Source: Candidatus Nanosynbacter sp. HMT-352 (GTDB lineage Bacteria > Patescibacteriota > Saccharimonadia > Saccharimonadales > Saccharimonadaceae). Taken from it: a stretch of DNA of 64,000 bases. The notes beneath the pieces were generated by a model that did no database searches, was not told the origin of the DNA, and saw only the letters and a list, made by a program, of their open reading frames with translations. A program made the translations under genes and the position numbers. Location of the stretch: contig NZ_CP089289.1 of the NCBI RefSeq assembly GCF_022819365.1, positions 496,001 through 560,000 of the forward strand, read 5' to 3'. Below are positions 1 to 7,344 of the stretch, piece by piece. Each line of letters opens with the position of its first letter. Position 1 is the first letter of the stretch.

Positions 1-826
1 GAAAATCATATTCAATGTCAATCGTCTTCTTACTGTAATGCGCCCTGTCTTCCGCCGGAACATCCAGCTCGTGAATATTCCTAGGATCTAATCCCAACGC
101 CTCCAAAAACTCGTGCGTCGACTTCAACAATTCATCAAACGCTTCCTGCCAATTTTCTGGATTGACAAAATACTCAATCTCCATTTGCTCAAACTCGCGA
201 CTGCGAAAAACAAAATCTCGCGGCGCAATTTCATTACGAAACGCCTTGCCCTGCTGAGCAATTCCAAACGGCAAGTCTGGATAAAAACTATCAACAACGT
301 TCTTAAAATTGGTAAAAATTCCCTGAGCCGTTTCTGGACGAAGATATGCAACGCTGTCTTCACTTTCGGTAGCACCAACATTCGTCTTAAACATCATATT
401 GAACGTGCGAGATTTACTTAGTGGATTTCCGTCTGGGCTTTTAATTCCCCGTTCCGCAATTACTTCATCCATTTGCTCCATCGTCAAACCGTCAGCATCA
501 ACCCCATTGTCTTTAAGGATATGATCCGTACGATAACGCCGATGATTAACCGTATCTTCACACAATGGATCGACAAACGTATCAACATGTCCACTCGCCT
601 TCCAGACTTTCGGATTCATCAAAATTGCCGCATCGACGCCATATATATCGTCGCGCTCGCCAACAAACATTCGCCACCATAAATTCATAATATTGCGCTT
701 CAATTGAACGCCAAGCGGACCATAATCCCACGTTCCAGACAAACCGCCGTAAACATCAGAGCCCTGATAAATAAAACCGCGACGCTTACACAGGCTAATA
801 ATATCTTCCATTTTTGCTTGACTCAT
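1..826 (-). CDS. glyS: Glycyl-tRNA synthetase, dimeric eukaryote/archaea-like type (N-terminal part)
   Basis: Charges tRNA-Gly with glycine in the cytoplasm. About 275 N-terminal residues are visible; the rest lies beyond the left edge. Seen: the N-terminus MSQAKMEDIISLCKRRGF, then GLSGTWDYGPLG, then the class II motif 2 region (LRPETAQGIFTNF followed by FRNEIAPRDFVFRSREFEQME). These are typical of the single-chain GlyRS family (alpha-2), not the alpha2-beta2 GlyQS type. The start is the ATG at 826, preceded by GAAAGG. A promoter with TGGTATAAT lies about 50 nt upstream, so this gene has a true leader carrying an 8-bp inverted repeat. Confident in the family; the C-terminal anticodon domain cannot be checked. 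Confidence 0.93.
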   Translation of the reverse strand, partial: MSQAKMEDIISLCKRRGFIYQGSDVYGGLSGTWDYGPLGVQLKRNIMNLWWRMFVGERDDIYGVDAAILMNPKVWKASGHVDTFVDPLCEDTVNHRRYRTDHILKDNGVDADGLTMEQMDEVIAERGIKSPDGNPLSKSRTFNMMFKTNVGATESEDSVAYLRPETAQGIFTNFKNVVDSFYPDLPFGIAQQGKAFRNEIAPRDFVFRSREFEQMEIEYFVNPENWQEAFDELLKSTHEFLEALGLDPRNIHELDVPAEDRAHYSKKTIDIEYDF

Positions 827-841
827 TGAAAAAACCTTTCT

Positions 842-858
842 CCATGTTGGCAACATGG
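842..858. repeat. Perfect inverted repeat in the glyS leader
   Basis: CCATGTTG-G-CAACATGG is an 8-bp inverted repeat around one central base. It lies between the glyS -10 box (879-884, TATAAT preceded by TGG) and the glyS Shine-Dalgarno. With a one-base centre it is better suited to a dimeric protein operator than an RNA hairpin. Nothing in the sequence identifies the binding factor. Confidence 0.6.
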
Positions 859-901
859 CGATTCACATTATTTCCTAAATTATACCATTTTACGAGCAAT
901 T

Positions 902-1582
902 TTACACCGCGGCGTGCTGTCTGGCAGTCAACCAGCAATCGTTTATAACCTCAGTTATTCCGCCAATTTGCGCCACATTCGCGAGTGGTTTTGCCTGAAT
1001 TAACCTCAGTAGCTTGATTGCGTCTGCGCCCAAATCGCCCTGCTCCGCCAATCTCAAACCTTTCTCTGCATTGTCATACATATATTTTTTATCAGGAAGT
1101 AGCGCCGCTGTCGTTACGTCCGTGCGAAGATTCAATTCATCACCCAGCAAACTTGCGTATTGCAAATAAAACCACGTTTCAATCAATTTTTGATTTATCG
1201 CGGGATTATTTAATTGCTCCAAAACTTGACTCAGCACATAATACCACTCTGGTTCGTCAATGTTTTCACTCGCCACAGAAACCAGTTTCATCACCGAATA
1301 TGCAAACTGCATCCGATCATAATCTTCCAAAATATGCCGATAAAAAGCCGACAATCGAGCGGAAGTTAATAGTCCCAAATCGCCCCGACCAGAGCGAATA
1401 ACCACATCGCAAATCGCGAATAATTCAATTCCGCCCGCCAATTTACTGCGCTCCCGACGCACGCCTTTTGCGATTACACTACGTCGACCTTTTGGCGTTA
1501 ATAATTGCAAAACTCGGTCAGCTTCGGCGTAATTCGTTCGCCTCAAAACGATCGCTTTTACTCGTTCACTCTGCCCCGTCAT
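902..1582 (-). CDS. recO: DNA repair protein RecO
   Basis: RecO helps load RecA onto SSB-coated single-stranded DNA in the RecFOR recombination pathway; recF is also in this window (38.2 kb). 226 residues, close to the family length of about 230-250. The N-terminal OB-fold is recognisable in VKAIVLRRTNYAEADRVLQL and GRRSVIAKGVRR. The four-cysteine zinc site of many RecO proteins is absent, as in several other lineages. The start overlaps the upstream response regulator gene by 17 nt, so the histidine kinase, response regulator and recO form one transcription unit. Confidence 0.88.
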   Translation of the reverse strand: MTGQSERVKAIVLRRTNYAEADRVLQLLTPKGRRSVIAKGVRRERSKLAGGIELFAICDVVIRSGRGDLGLLTSARLSAFYRHILEDYDRMQFAYSVMKLVSVASENIDEPEWYYVLSQVLEQLNNPAINQKLIETWFYLQYASLLGDELNLRTDVTTAALLPDKKYMYDNAEKGLRLAEQGDLGADAIKLLRLIQAKPLANVAQIGGITEVINDCWLTARQHAAV

Positions 1583-1937
1583 TTAGAACCTCGCGAAAAA
1601 TTGCCCGCGCCTCATTCGGACGCATCGATGTTTTATTCAAAATCGCCTTCACGCCAAGCGGACGCAAATCGTCCATTTTAACGTCGATATTCGTACAAAC
1701 CACAATCGGCAAACTCGCCAAATCCGCGTACGACCGCAACTCATTCAACAGAGCAATCGCCGTTTCACCAGCCAACAACATATCCAAAATTAAAGCGTCA
1801 GGTTGCCAATCGTCAATAATTTCAATCGCCTGACCACCAAAAACCGCCACTCGATATTCCACGCCAACATCCACAGCAAACTTGCCCAGGATATCCGCCC
1901 AATTCTTATCGTCCTCAACAATTAACAGTTTTTTCAT
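1566..1937 (-). CDS. Stand-alone response regulator receiver protein
   Basis: A single CheY-like receiver domain of 123 residues with no output domain. Seen: the acidic pocket VEDD near residues 7-10, the phosphoacceptor Asp at about residue 52 (ALILDM) and a conserved Lys in LNKTS near residue 103. It overlaps the upstream kinase by 4 nt (ATGA) and recO downstream by 17 nt, so the three genes are translationally coupled. Its partner is most likely the adjacent kinase. With no DNA-binding domain it probably acts by protein contact; the target is unknown. Confidence 0.85.
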   Translation of the reverse strand: MKKLLIVEDDKNWADILGKFAVDVGVEYRVAVFGGQAIEIIDDWQPDALILDMLLAGETAIALLNELRSYADLASLPIVVCTNIDVKMDDLRPLGVKAILNKTSMRPNEARAIFREVLNDGAE

Positions 1938-2650
1938 ATCAAACTCAGCTGCCGACTAATTGGCATTTCTACATAAAAAGTCAGTCCATCGCGATGACGA
2001 ATCAGACCAATTCGCCCATTCATCGCCCGCGCAAATTGATTCGCCACATAAATCCCCAGCCCGCTACTTTCCGGCCTTGTTCGCACGGTTTTTCGCGTTT
2101 CCATTTCATCAAGCAAAAGCCGATATTCCCTCAAACTCATCATCGGCCCAAAATCTCGTACGCTCATTCTCACGGCATCTTTTGTCGCCTTAACCGAAAC
2201 CTTAATCTCCGATCCGTCCTCCGTATACGCCAACGCGTTATTCAAAAAATTCGCTAAAATTCGCCCCAAAAGTGTTCGGTTCGCTAATATCAATTGACTA
2301 TTTCGACCGCTCTTAGGCCATCTAACTTTTCGTCCGTAAAGCATTGCGTTGAACTTCGTTTCCATCGCTACTTGCTGACATAAAGCCAACGGGTTGACCG
2401 GCTCAAGCGGAAATAACGACGGCGTTAAATTAGCTGAATTTGCCAAATCAATCGTAAGCTGCAACGCCTGCTCAGAAGTCCGAATAATTCGTTGCTGGAT
2501 CTGAGTTTTATCGGCAGAGCTAGTCAAATCGTCGTCCAGCAGTAGCGCTAATTGCCTAATCAAAGCCAGCGGCGTTTTCAGCTCATGTGCCGCCACTAAA
2601 ACGCTCGGCAATCCTCCAAAATCAGCATCACTCCACTCTTTACCTGCCAT
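1934..2650 (-). CDS. Soluble histidine kinase lacking a sensor domain
   Basis: 238 residues made only of a HisKA dimerisation/phosphoacceptor region and an HATPase domain. Seen: H-box AAHELKTPLALI with His about residue 22, N-box FLNNALAYT, a degenerate G1 box (RDFGPM where DxGxG is expected) and G2 box SSGLGIYVA. There is no membrane segment or recognisable input domain, so it must sense in the cytoplasm or through a partner. The start is supported by a TGCTATACT extended -10 ending 8 nt before the ATG, implying a nearly leaderless mRNA. First gene of the kinase-regulator-recO unit. Confidence 0.85.
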   Translation of the reverse strand: MAGKEWSDADFGGLPSVLVAAHELKTPLALIRQLALLLDDDLTSSADKTQIQQRIIRTSEQALQLTIDLANSANLTPSLFPLEPVNPLALCQQVAMETKFNAMLYGRKVRWPKSGRNSQLILANRTLLGRILANFLNNALAYTEDGSEIKVSVKATKDAVRMSVRDFGPMMSLREYRLLLDEMETRKTVRTRPESSGLGIYVANQFARAMNGRIGLIRHRDGLTFYVEMPISRQLSLI

Positions 2651-2658
2651 ACAATTCT

Positions 2659-2664
2659 AGTATA
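2659..2664 (-). promoter_or_regulatory. Extended -10 of the histidine kinase operon
   Basis: TATACT preceded by TGC. Eight bases separate the hexamer from the ATG at 2650, so transcription should start at or next to the start codon. Confidence 0.6.
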
Positions 2665-2685
2665 GCAAATATGTACTGGGTTTTT

Positions 2686-3345
2686 CTATTCAGAGATTTT
2701 TACAGTGCTCAATATAGTCTGGAAATCTGGCTTAAACGTATCCGCGTCGGTTGAAAAACGAATAGTTTTATCGCGAACTTTCATCAAAACCACAGAGCCG
2801 CGCAATTCTTTCTCAAACGTACCGTCAATCCGAGTTGCTGAAATTCCATTAAACTCAGTACTACTTGAGGTCAATTCACCCTTCTTCAGTCGTGATTGAT
2901 AATCATTCAGCACCGTATCCATATTCTTGTTGATAATCTCTAGCCTCAGCGCAAACCGACTATTTTTATTAGTTGTCGAAGGAACTGAAACTGGATGAAG
3001 ATAGGCTTTGTAATCACCCCTGTCGCTGCCGTCATTTGCTACGTACACGCTCCAAGTTTTTGGATACATGAACGACACTCGACCGTATTCAGCAGGACCG
3101 ACAAATTCAATACGCGGGTTTTTCGCTTCTTCAGAAAATTTCTTCTGGTCTGATTCGGCTTGTTCGCTCTTCCCCTTAGCAACTTCAATCGCAACTTTAC
3201 TATCAACACTGCTTTTTTCTCGGGAATATTGCATGTACGCCCAAATTGCCAAAGATCCAGCAATCAAAAACAATATCAGACAGCCGATTGTGCCGACCAT
3301 CCAGCCATTAACTGAGCCACGCTCACTCTTATCTCTCGTCATCAT
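2686..3345 (-). CDS. Membrane-anchored extracytoplasmic protein of unknown function
   Basis: 219 residues. A short basic N-terminus is followed by one transmembrane segment at about residues 17-37 (WMVGTIGCLILFLIAGSLAI), a charged linker, then a globular domain with FVGPAEYGRVSFMYPKTWSVY and a C-terminal region resembling PsbP/DUF1795-like lipobox-less folds (FNGISATRIDG, TIRFSTDADTFKPDFQTIL). That comparison is by general pattern only, and I do not assign a function. It has its own promoter (TTTACA-17-TATACT) with the -10 ending 7 nt before the ATG. Confidence 0.75.
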   Translation of the reverse strand: MMTRDKSERGSVNGWMVGTIGCLILFLIAGSLAIWAYMQYSREKSSVDSKVAIEVAKGKSEQAESDQKKFSEEAKNPRIEFVGPAEYGRVSFMYPKTWSVYVANDGSDRGDYKAYLHPVSVPSTTNKNSRFALRLEIINKNMDTVLNDYQSRLKKGELTSSSTEFNGISATRIDGTFEKELRGSVVLMKVRDKTIRFSTDADTFKPDFQTILSTVKISE

Positions 3346-3352
3346 ATTGTAA

Positions 3353-3381
3353 AGTATAGCTTATGCTTTAATTGATGTAAA
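3353..3381 (-). promoter_or_regulatory. Promoter of the 3345 gene, leaderless geometry
   Basis: -35 TTTACA at 3376-3381, 17-bp spacer, -10 TATACT at 3353-3358, then 7 nt to the ATG at 3345. Confidence 0.65.
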
Positions 3382-3385
3382 GATC

Positions 3386-3586
3386 TTACTCAGCGTTAAA
3401 ATCCTCGCTAAGAACCTCGATATCATGTCGCATATCTTCCAGAGTGGCAGTAATTTTTTTTGATAACTCTCTCGCCTCAATAAATCTCTGTTTCGCCTCA
3501 TCCAGATTAAAATCATCGCCTTGAAACCACGCGATTCGCTCGTTCAATTCAGCCATCATTTGCTCAATCGTCATATCGTTGTTCAC
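3386..3586 (-). CDS. xseB: Exodeoxyribonuclease VII small subunit
   Basis: Small helical subunit of ExoVII, which degrades single-stranded DNA bidirectionally with XseA. The typical helical hairpin is present: MTIEQMMAELNERIAWFQ, then LDEAKQRFIEARELSKKI. About 66 residues, normal for the family. The reading frame is open back to 3595 (TTG). A GTG at 3586 is chosen because GAGGA lies 9 nt before it; the ATG at 3574 is the alternative. It overlaps the end of xseA, consistent with coupled, stoichiometric expression. Confidence 0.85.
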   Translation of the reverse strand: MNNDMTIEQMMAELNERIAWFQGDDFNLDEAKQRFIEARELSKKITATLEDMRHDIEVLSEDFNAE

Positions 3587-4664
3587 TATTCTCAATCCTC
3601 GCTTTCATAATTATATCTTTTGTTGTAATCTCTACAATATTACCAATCTGTAAATCGCCCTTGATCATTGCATAGCCACGACGCAGCGCCATTTCCGGAT
3701 CATACTCAGCGATGACTTTTTGTTGCGACAATGTTGCATTTACAGCCGTATCCACACGACTTGACCACTGTTTTAGCGCTTCTTTTTGCAACATTGTTGC
3801 ATTAAGCGATTGTTCTTCGACAGCTCTACAAATTGAGTCTTTCGCGTCAATTAGTCTGTAATGCAAATGCCGAACCACTTCTCGCTCATCAGGAAACAGC
3901 AATTGTGCGGCGTTACTCGGCGTGGCTGCGCGAACGTCCGCCGCCAAATCACATAAACTCTCATCAATTTCATGACCAATTCCAGTCATTGTCGGAATGC
4001 GGCTACTCGCCACCGCCCGTACCAGTTTTTCATCGTTAAAACTCGCCAAATCTTCCGCACTGCCACCGCCACGAATCAAAACAATCACATCTGGAGATTC
4101 TGGCATTTGATTAAAATATGATATTGCTCGAACAGCTTGATCTGCAGCATTCACGCCCTGTACATTAACATCGGCGACTACAAATTTCACACCACCCCAA
4201 CGTTCGCTAGAAATCTTCATAAAGTCAGCATATCCCGCCGCTTTTGTACTGGAAATAATAGCCACTCTCTGAGGATATTGCGGTAATGGACGCTTTCTTT
4301 CAGAATTAAACAAACCCTCGACTGTCAATTTTTGCTTCAAAAGCTCAAAACTTCGCTTCAAACTTCCCTTACCTAATGGGCGAATTTCTTGAACGTTCAG
4401 ACTAAAGGCGCCATTATCTCTAAGCACCGGCATCGCTCGAACGACAACTTTCATTCCATCTTCAATTGGCGTACGTAAATTGCTAAAACCAACAAAACAC
4501 CGAACCAGGCCGTCGTCATCTTTCAGATCGAAAAAAGCGTATTTCGGAGGATAAGACTTGAAACTAGAAACCTCGCCCTCAATTTCAACCATTCCAGCAA
4601 AAGCCACGTCAAAAGTTTGATTGACAACTGCTATGAAATTGCTAACGCTAAATCTGGGAATCAT
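3564..4664 (-). CDS. xseA: Exodeoxyribonuclease VII large subunit
   Basis: Catalytic subunit of ExoVII. 366 residues, shorter than the usual 400-450; the shortening is in the C-terminal coiled-coil region. Seen: the N-terminal OB-fold (EGEVSSFKSYPPKYAFFDLKD), then the nuclease core (VAIISSTKAAGYADFMKI, DVIVLIRGGGSAEDL, NDEKLVRAVASSRIPTMTGIGHEIDESLCD, AATPSNAAQLL). It starts 17 nt inside the upstream membrane-protein gene and overlaps xseB downstream, so all three are probably co-transcribed. Confidence 0.95.
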   Translation of the reverse strand: MIPRFSVSNFIAVVNQTFDVAFAGMVEIEGEVSSFKSYPPKYAFFDLKDDDGLVRCFVGFSNLRTPIEDGMKVVVRAMPVLRDNGAFSLNVQEIRPLGKGSLKRSFELLKQKLTVEGLFNSERKRPLPQYPQRVAIISSTKAAGYADFMKISSERWGGVKFVVADVNVQGVNAADQAVRAISYFNQMPESPDVIVLIRGGGSAEDLASFNDEKLVRAVASSRIPTMTGIGHEIDESLCDLAADVRAATPSNAAQLLFPDEREVVRHLHYRLIDAKDSICRAVEEQSLNATMLQKEALKQWSSRVDTAVNATLSQQKVIAEYDPEMALRRGYAMIKGDLQIGNIVEITTKDIIMKARIENSEQRYDD

Positions 4665-5715
4665 CTGGCTTGCCGTATTTAATCAGTGCGTGTTGATAGA
4701 AAATATAGCCAAAGATAATCGTGCCAGTAAGTAAAATTGCTCGCGTCAAAATTATTCCAGCAATCGCCAAATCCGGCGGAGTGCCTGCCATACTTAAGAA
4801 AATAATCATAATAGTTTCATAAACGCCGGTTCCGCCGGGAGTAAACACGACAATTGCCGCCAATCCCGCCACGCCATATCCAACCATCAGAATCGCCGGA
4901 TTAACAAAAACACCCAGCGACAGAAACGCCACAGCAAACATCGCCACGTCAAAAACAGTGTAGACAGTTCCCCAAATCATCGGTTTTATTAGAAGTTTCG
5001 GATGATTGGACAAATCTTGAAAATCGTCCTGCATGTCAACAAAAAACTCTTCGACTTTCTTCGACTTCATTACTCGTCGCTTCTTACCTAAGGTGGCAAT
5101 TTTTACTAGCGTATTAATAAACCTCGACAGCCCAGCCGCAGTTGCCTGCATACGACGCTTTGACGAAAACACAAAAATCAGACCAAACGTCAGTGCCAAA
5201 ACCACGATAATCAGCAAGAAACTCGCCGCAACGATATAACGATTAACCTTGCCGTCGATAGCCAGCGCCAGCACAGCAATCACCAACAAAACCAAAAGCG
5301 ACAAAAATCCCGTAACGTAACGAATCACCTGCGCAAATGTCGAACGTGCCGAGCTCACACCAAGCTTATGCATTCGCCACGTCGTATACGAAATCCCGCT
5401 AACTCCGCCCGACGGAAAAATGTGATTGACCAAATTAAGCTCCAGTGCAATCCTCGTCTGCTCCAGCCTGGAAATATGATGAATCAGATTCTTCTCTCTT
5501 AAATACGAAAAAATCATTTCGCCGCCAGCGAAGTACACGATAATCTGAAACGGTAATAGCAAGAACAATAGCCATAAATCCGCGTGCAAAAACAGATTCC
5601 ACGCCTTCACTAGCTCATGCCGAGATAGAAAAATTATTATTGCCAAAACCACCAACGTCAAAACGCTCATAATGGCTCGTGGCGATTTCAACAATTGCAA
5701 CACCTTCGGTAACAT
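4648..5715 (-). CDS. UPF0104 / lysylphosphatidylglycerol synthetase-like flippase-fold membrane protein
   Basis: About 355 residues with roughly eight hydrophobic segments. The family (LPG synthase TM region, COG0392-like) is recognised from the GGVSGISYTTWRMHKLGVSS and VFTPGGTGVYETIMIIFLS signatures. Members without a synthetase domain are of uncertain function and are often proposed to move lipids across membranes. Start choice: an ATG exists at 5724, but the TGGTATAAT box at 5723-5731 overlaps it. The ATG at 5715 lies 7 nt after that -10 box and is therefore preferred, with a leaderless mRNA. Confidence 0.8.
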   Translation of the reverse strand: MLPKVLQLLKSPRAIMSVLTLVVLAIIIFLSRHELVKAWNLFLHADLWLLFLLLPFQIIVYFAGGEMIFSYLREKNLIHHISRLEQTRIALELNLVNHIFPSGGVSGISYTTWRMHKLGVSSARSTFAQVIRYVTGFLSLLVLLVIAVLALAIDGKVNRYIVAASFLLIIVVLALTFGLIFVFSSKRRMQATAAGLSRFINTLVKIATLGKKRRVMKSKKVEEFFVDMQDDFQDLSNHPKLLIKPMIWGTVYTVFDVAMFAVAFLSLGVFVNPAILMVGYGVAGLAAIVVFTPGGTGVYETIMIIFLSMAGTPPDLAIAGIILTRAILLTGTIIFGYIFYQHALIKYGKPDDSQI

Positions 5716-5753
5716 AATCTTCATTATACCACGATAAATGTTATAATTACGAC
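5716..5753. promoter_or_regulatory. Divergent pair of leaderless extended -10 promoters
   Basis: Minus strand: TGGTATAAT with the hexamer at 5723-5728, 7 nt before the ATG at 5715. Plus strand: TGTTATAAT with the hexamer at 5742-5747, 6 nt before the ATG at 5754. Only about 38 bp separate the two genes, so both RNA polymerase footprints overlap and the promoters probably compete. Confidence 0.65.
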
Positions 5754-6947
5754 ATGTTTATAGCTATTCTTGGCCGTCAACCAGAAATCTCTATCGCTGA
5801 ATTAGAGGCGGTTTACGGTGCTAAAAATGTCCAAAAAATCTCCAACCAAGCCACCACGGTTAATTGCGACAATTTATCAATTGACAATCTCGGCGGAACA
5901 ATTAAATGCGGACAAGTCATCACGAAGATAAAGTCGCAAAAATCAGACCACAATGCCCTGCTCCAAGCCTCAAAAATTATTGTTGAAAAATACACAAAAA
6001 AACTTTCGAATAGTCAGAAAAAAATAACGCTTGGAATAAGTTTTTATGGCAATAAAACAGATCCGAGAAACATCCAAAAGATCGGAATCATCTTAAAAAA
6101 CAACCTGAAAAAATCTGGCGTCAGTTTGCGCCTAATTCCTAATAAAACCGCCGCGCTGTCCACTGCGACCTCTCACAATAATAAACTCGGCAGGTCTGAG
6201 GCGAAAATTGAAATTATCATGGCCAGGAACATATACGGAGATTTGATAATCGCTGAAAGTCGTGGCGCTCAAAATATCAATTCATACACTCAGCGCGACC
6301 GCGAGCGACCAAAGCGCGACGCTTTCGTGGGAATGCTTCCGCCTAAACTTGCACAAATTATGATTAACCTGTCTGGCGCAAAACCTAACGATTACCTCTG
6401 GGATCCGTTTTGTGGCACAGGAACGGTATTACAAGAGGCTGCGCTTATTGGCGTAAATGCTTATGGCAGCGATTTGAGCGATAAGATGATATCTTACACG
6501 ACTGAAAATATGAACTGGGTGGAAAAAACTTTTTCGACAAACACTTTCTGGCAAGCACGTCAGGCCGACGCTACCTCTGTAAAATTAACAGATGAGCAAA
6601 AGGAGCGGATTTCTCGAATTGTTTGCGAAACATATTTGGGTCAGCCGTTTTCCGCGCCGCCTAGCCCAGAAAAACTTCACGAAGTAGTCGGAAATTGTAA
6701 TCACATAATTAGCGGTTTTCTGCAAAATATCCGCTCGCAAATCCGTCCAGACACGACGCTTTGCATAGCCGTTCCAGCATGGCAAAATCGCGAAGGTAAA
6801 TTCACTCATTTGCCTCTGATAAAAAATCTTAAAAAACTTGGATATCAGCAAATTATCGATAAAAACCTCTTATATTACCGTGAAGATCAAGTTGTCGCCA
6901 GAGAAATATTGGTATTAAAACCAGCAGATATAACCAAAACCGCTTGA
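5754..6947 (+). CDS. Trm11/TrmG10-like RNA methyltransferase with an altered motif IV
   Basis: 397 residues. The N-terminal half (MFIAILGRQPEISIAELEAVYG) resembles the THUMP-containing region of Trm11/COG1041 tRNA guanine-N2 methyltransferases. The C-terminal Rossmann domain has the SAM motif DPFCGTGTVLQEAALIG followed by AYGSDLSDKM. The usual catalytic DPPY motif is not seen; at the expected place the protein reads VCETYLGQPF. The substrate therefore cannot be assigned, though tRNA is most likely. The gene stands alone and is transcribed from a leaderless promoter; its TGA stop lies inside the -35 box of rpmA. Confidence 0.8.
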   Translation: MFIAILGRQPEISIAELEAVYGAKNVQKISNQATTVNCDNLSIDNLGGTIKCGQVITKIKSQKSDHNALLQASKIIVEKYTKKLSNSQKKITLGISFYGNKTDPRNIQKIGIILKNNLKKSGVSLRLIPNKTAALSTATSHNNKLGRSEAKIEIIMARNIYGDLIIAESRGAQNINSYTQRDRERPKRDAFVGMLPPKLAQIMINLSGAKPNDYLWDPFCGTGTVLQEAALIGVNAYGSDLSDKMISYTTENMNWVEKTFSTNTFWQARQADATSVKLTDEQKERISRIVCETYLGQPFSAPPSPEKLHEVVGNCNHIISGFLQNIRSQIRPDTTLCIAVPAWQNREGKFTHLPLIKNLKKLGYQQIIDKNLLYYREDQVVAREILVLKPADITKTA

Positions 6948-6972
6948 CAACTGGCTTTATTTTCGATAAACT
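6944..6972 (+). promoter_or_regulatory. rpmA promoter
   Basis: TTGACA (6944-6949), 17 bp, TAAACT (6967-6972). The -35 overlaps the stop codon of the preceding methyltransferase gene. The leader is about 30 nt and has AAGGAG at 6999-7004, in contrast to the leaderless neighbours. Confidence 0.75.
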
Positions 6973-7010
6973 AGAACAGATTGTTTTATAGAAACTATAA
7001 GGAGTAAAGA

Positions 7011-7283
7011 ATGTCAAAGGTTAAAGCTGGTGGTTCTAGTAAGAATATCCACAACAATGCCGGTCAACGTCTTGGCGTTAAGCGATTTGGCGGTCAAAAA
7101 GTTTCCGCTGGAGAAGTTTTAGTTCGCCAAACTGGCGCCACTAAAATTTCTGGCGAAGGCACCTATATGAGCAAAAACTACACCATCCACGCTGCCAAAG
7201 CTGGTGTTGTGAGTTTCAAACGAGTCAAAAAACAGAGTTTTACTGGCAAGGCCGCACAACGCACACAAGTTTGTGTACAATAA
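7011..7283 (+). CDS. rpmA: 50S ribosomal protein bL27
   Basis: bL27 lies near the ribosomal peptidyl-transferase centre. 90 residues. Seen: KAGGSSKNIHNNAGQRLGVK and FGGQKVSAGEVLVRQTGATK, diagnostic of bL27. No cleavable N-terminal extension. Strong AAGGAG Shine-Dalgarno. In most bacteria rpmA follows rplU; here rplU lies about 44 kb away on the opposite strand. A stem-loop with a T-run follows. Confidence 0.97.
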   Translation: MSKVKAGGSSKNIHNNAGQRLGVKRFGGQKVSAGEVLVRQTGATKISGEGTYMSKNYTIHAAKAGVVSFKRVKKQSFTGKAAQRTQVCVQ

Positions 7284-7305
7284 TAGCCTTAGCTAGCACA
7301 GTAAC

Positions 7306-7336
7306 AAAATCCCTCAAAACTTAATGAGGGATTTTT
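7306..7336. terminator. Bidirectional terminator between rpmA and the 7345 gene
   Basis: AAAATCCCTC / GAGGGATTTT, a perfect 10-bp stem with a 10-nt loop. A and T runs on either side allow it to serve both convergent genes. Confidence 0.85.
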
Positions 7337-7344
7337 ATTATTTC

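Noticed and set aside
1018-1401. Plus-strand frame of 127 codons opposite recO.
   Set aside because: Antisense shadow with no start signal; recO is clearly recognisable on the other strand.
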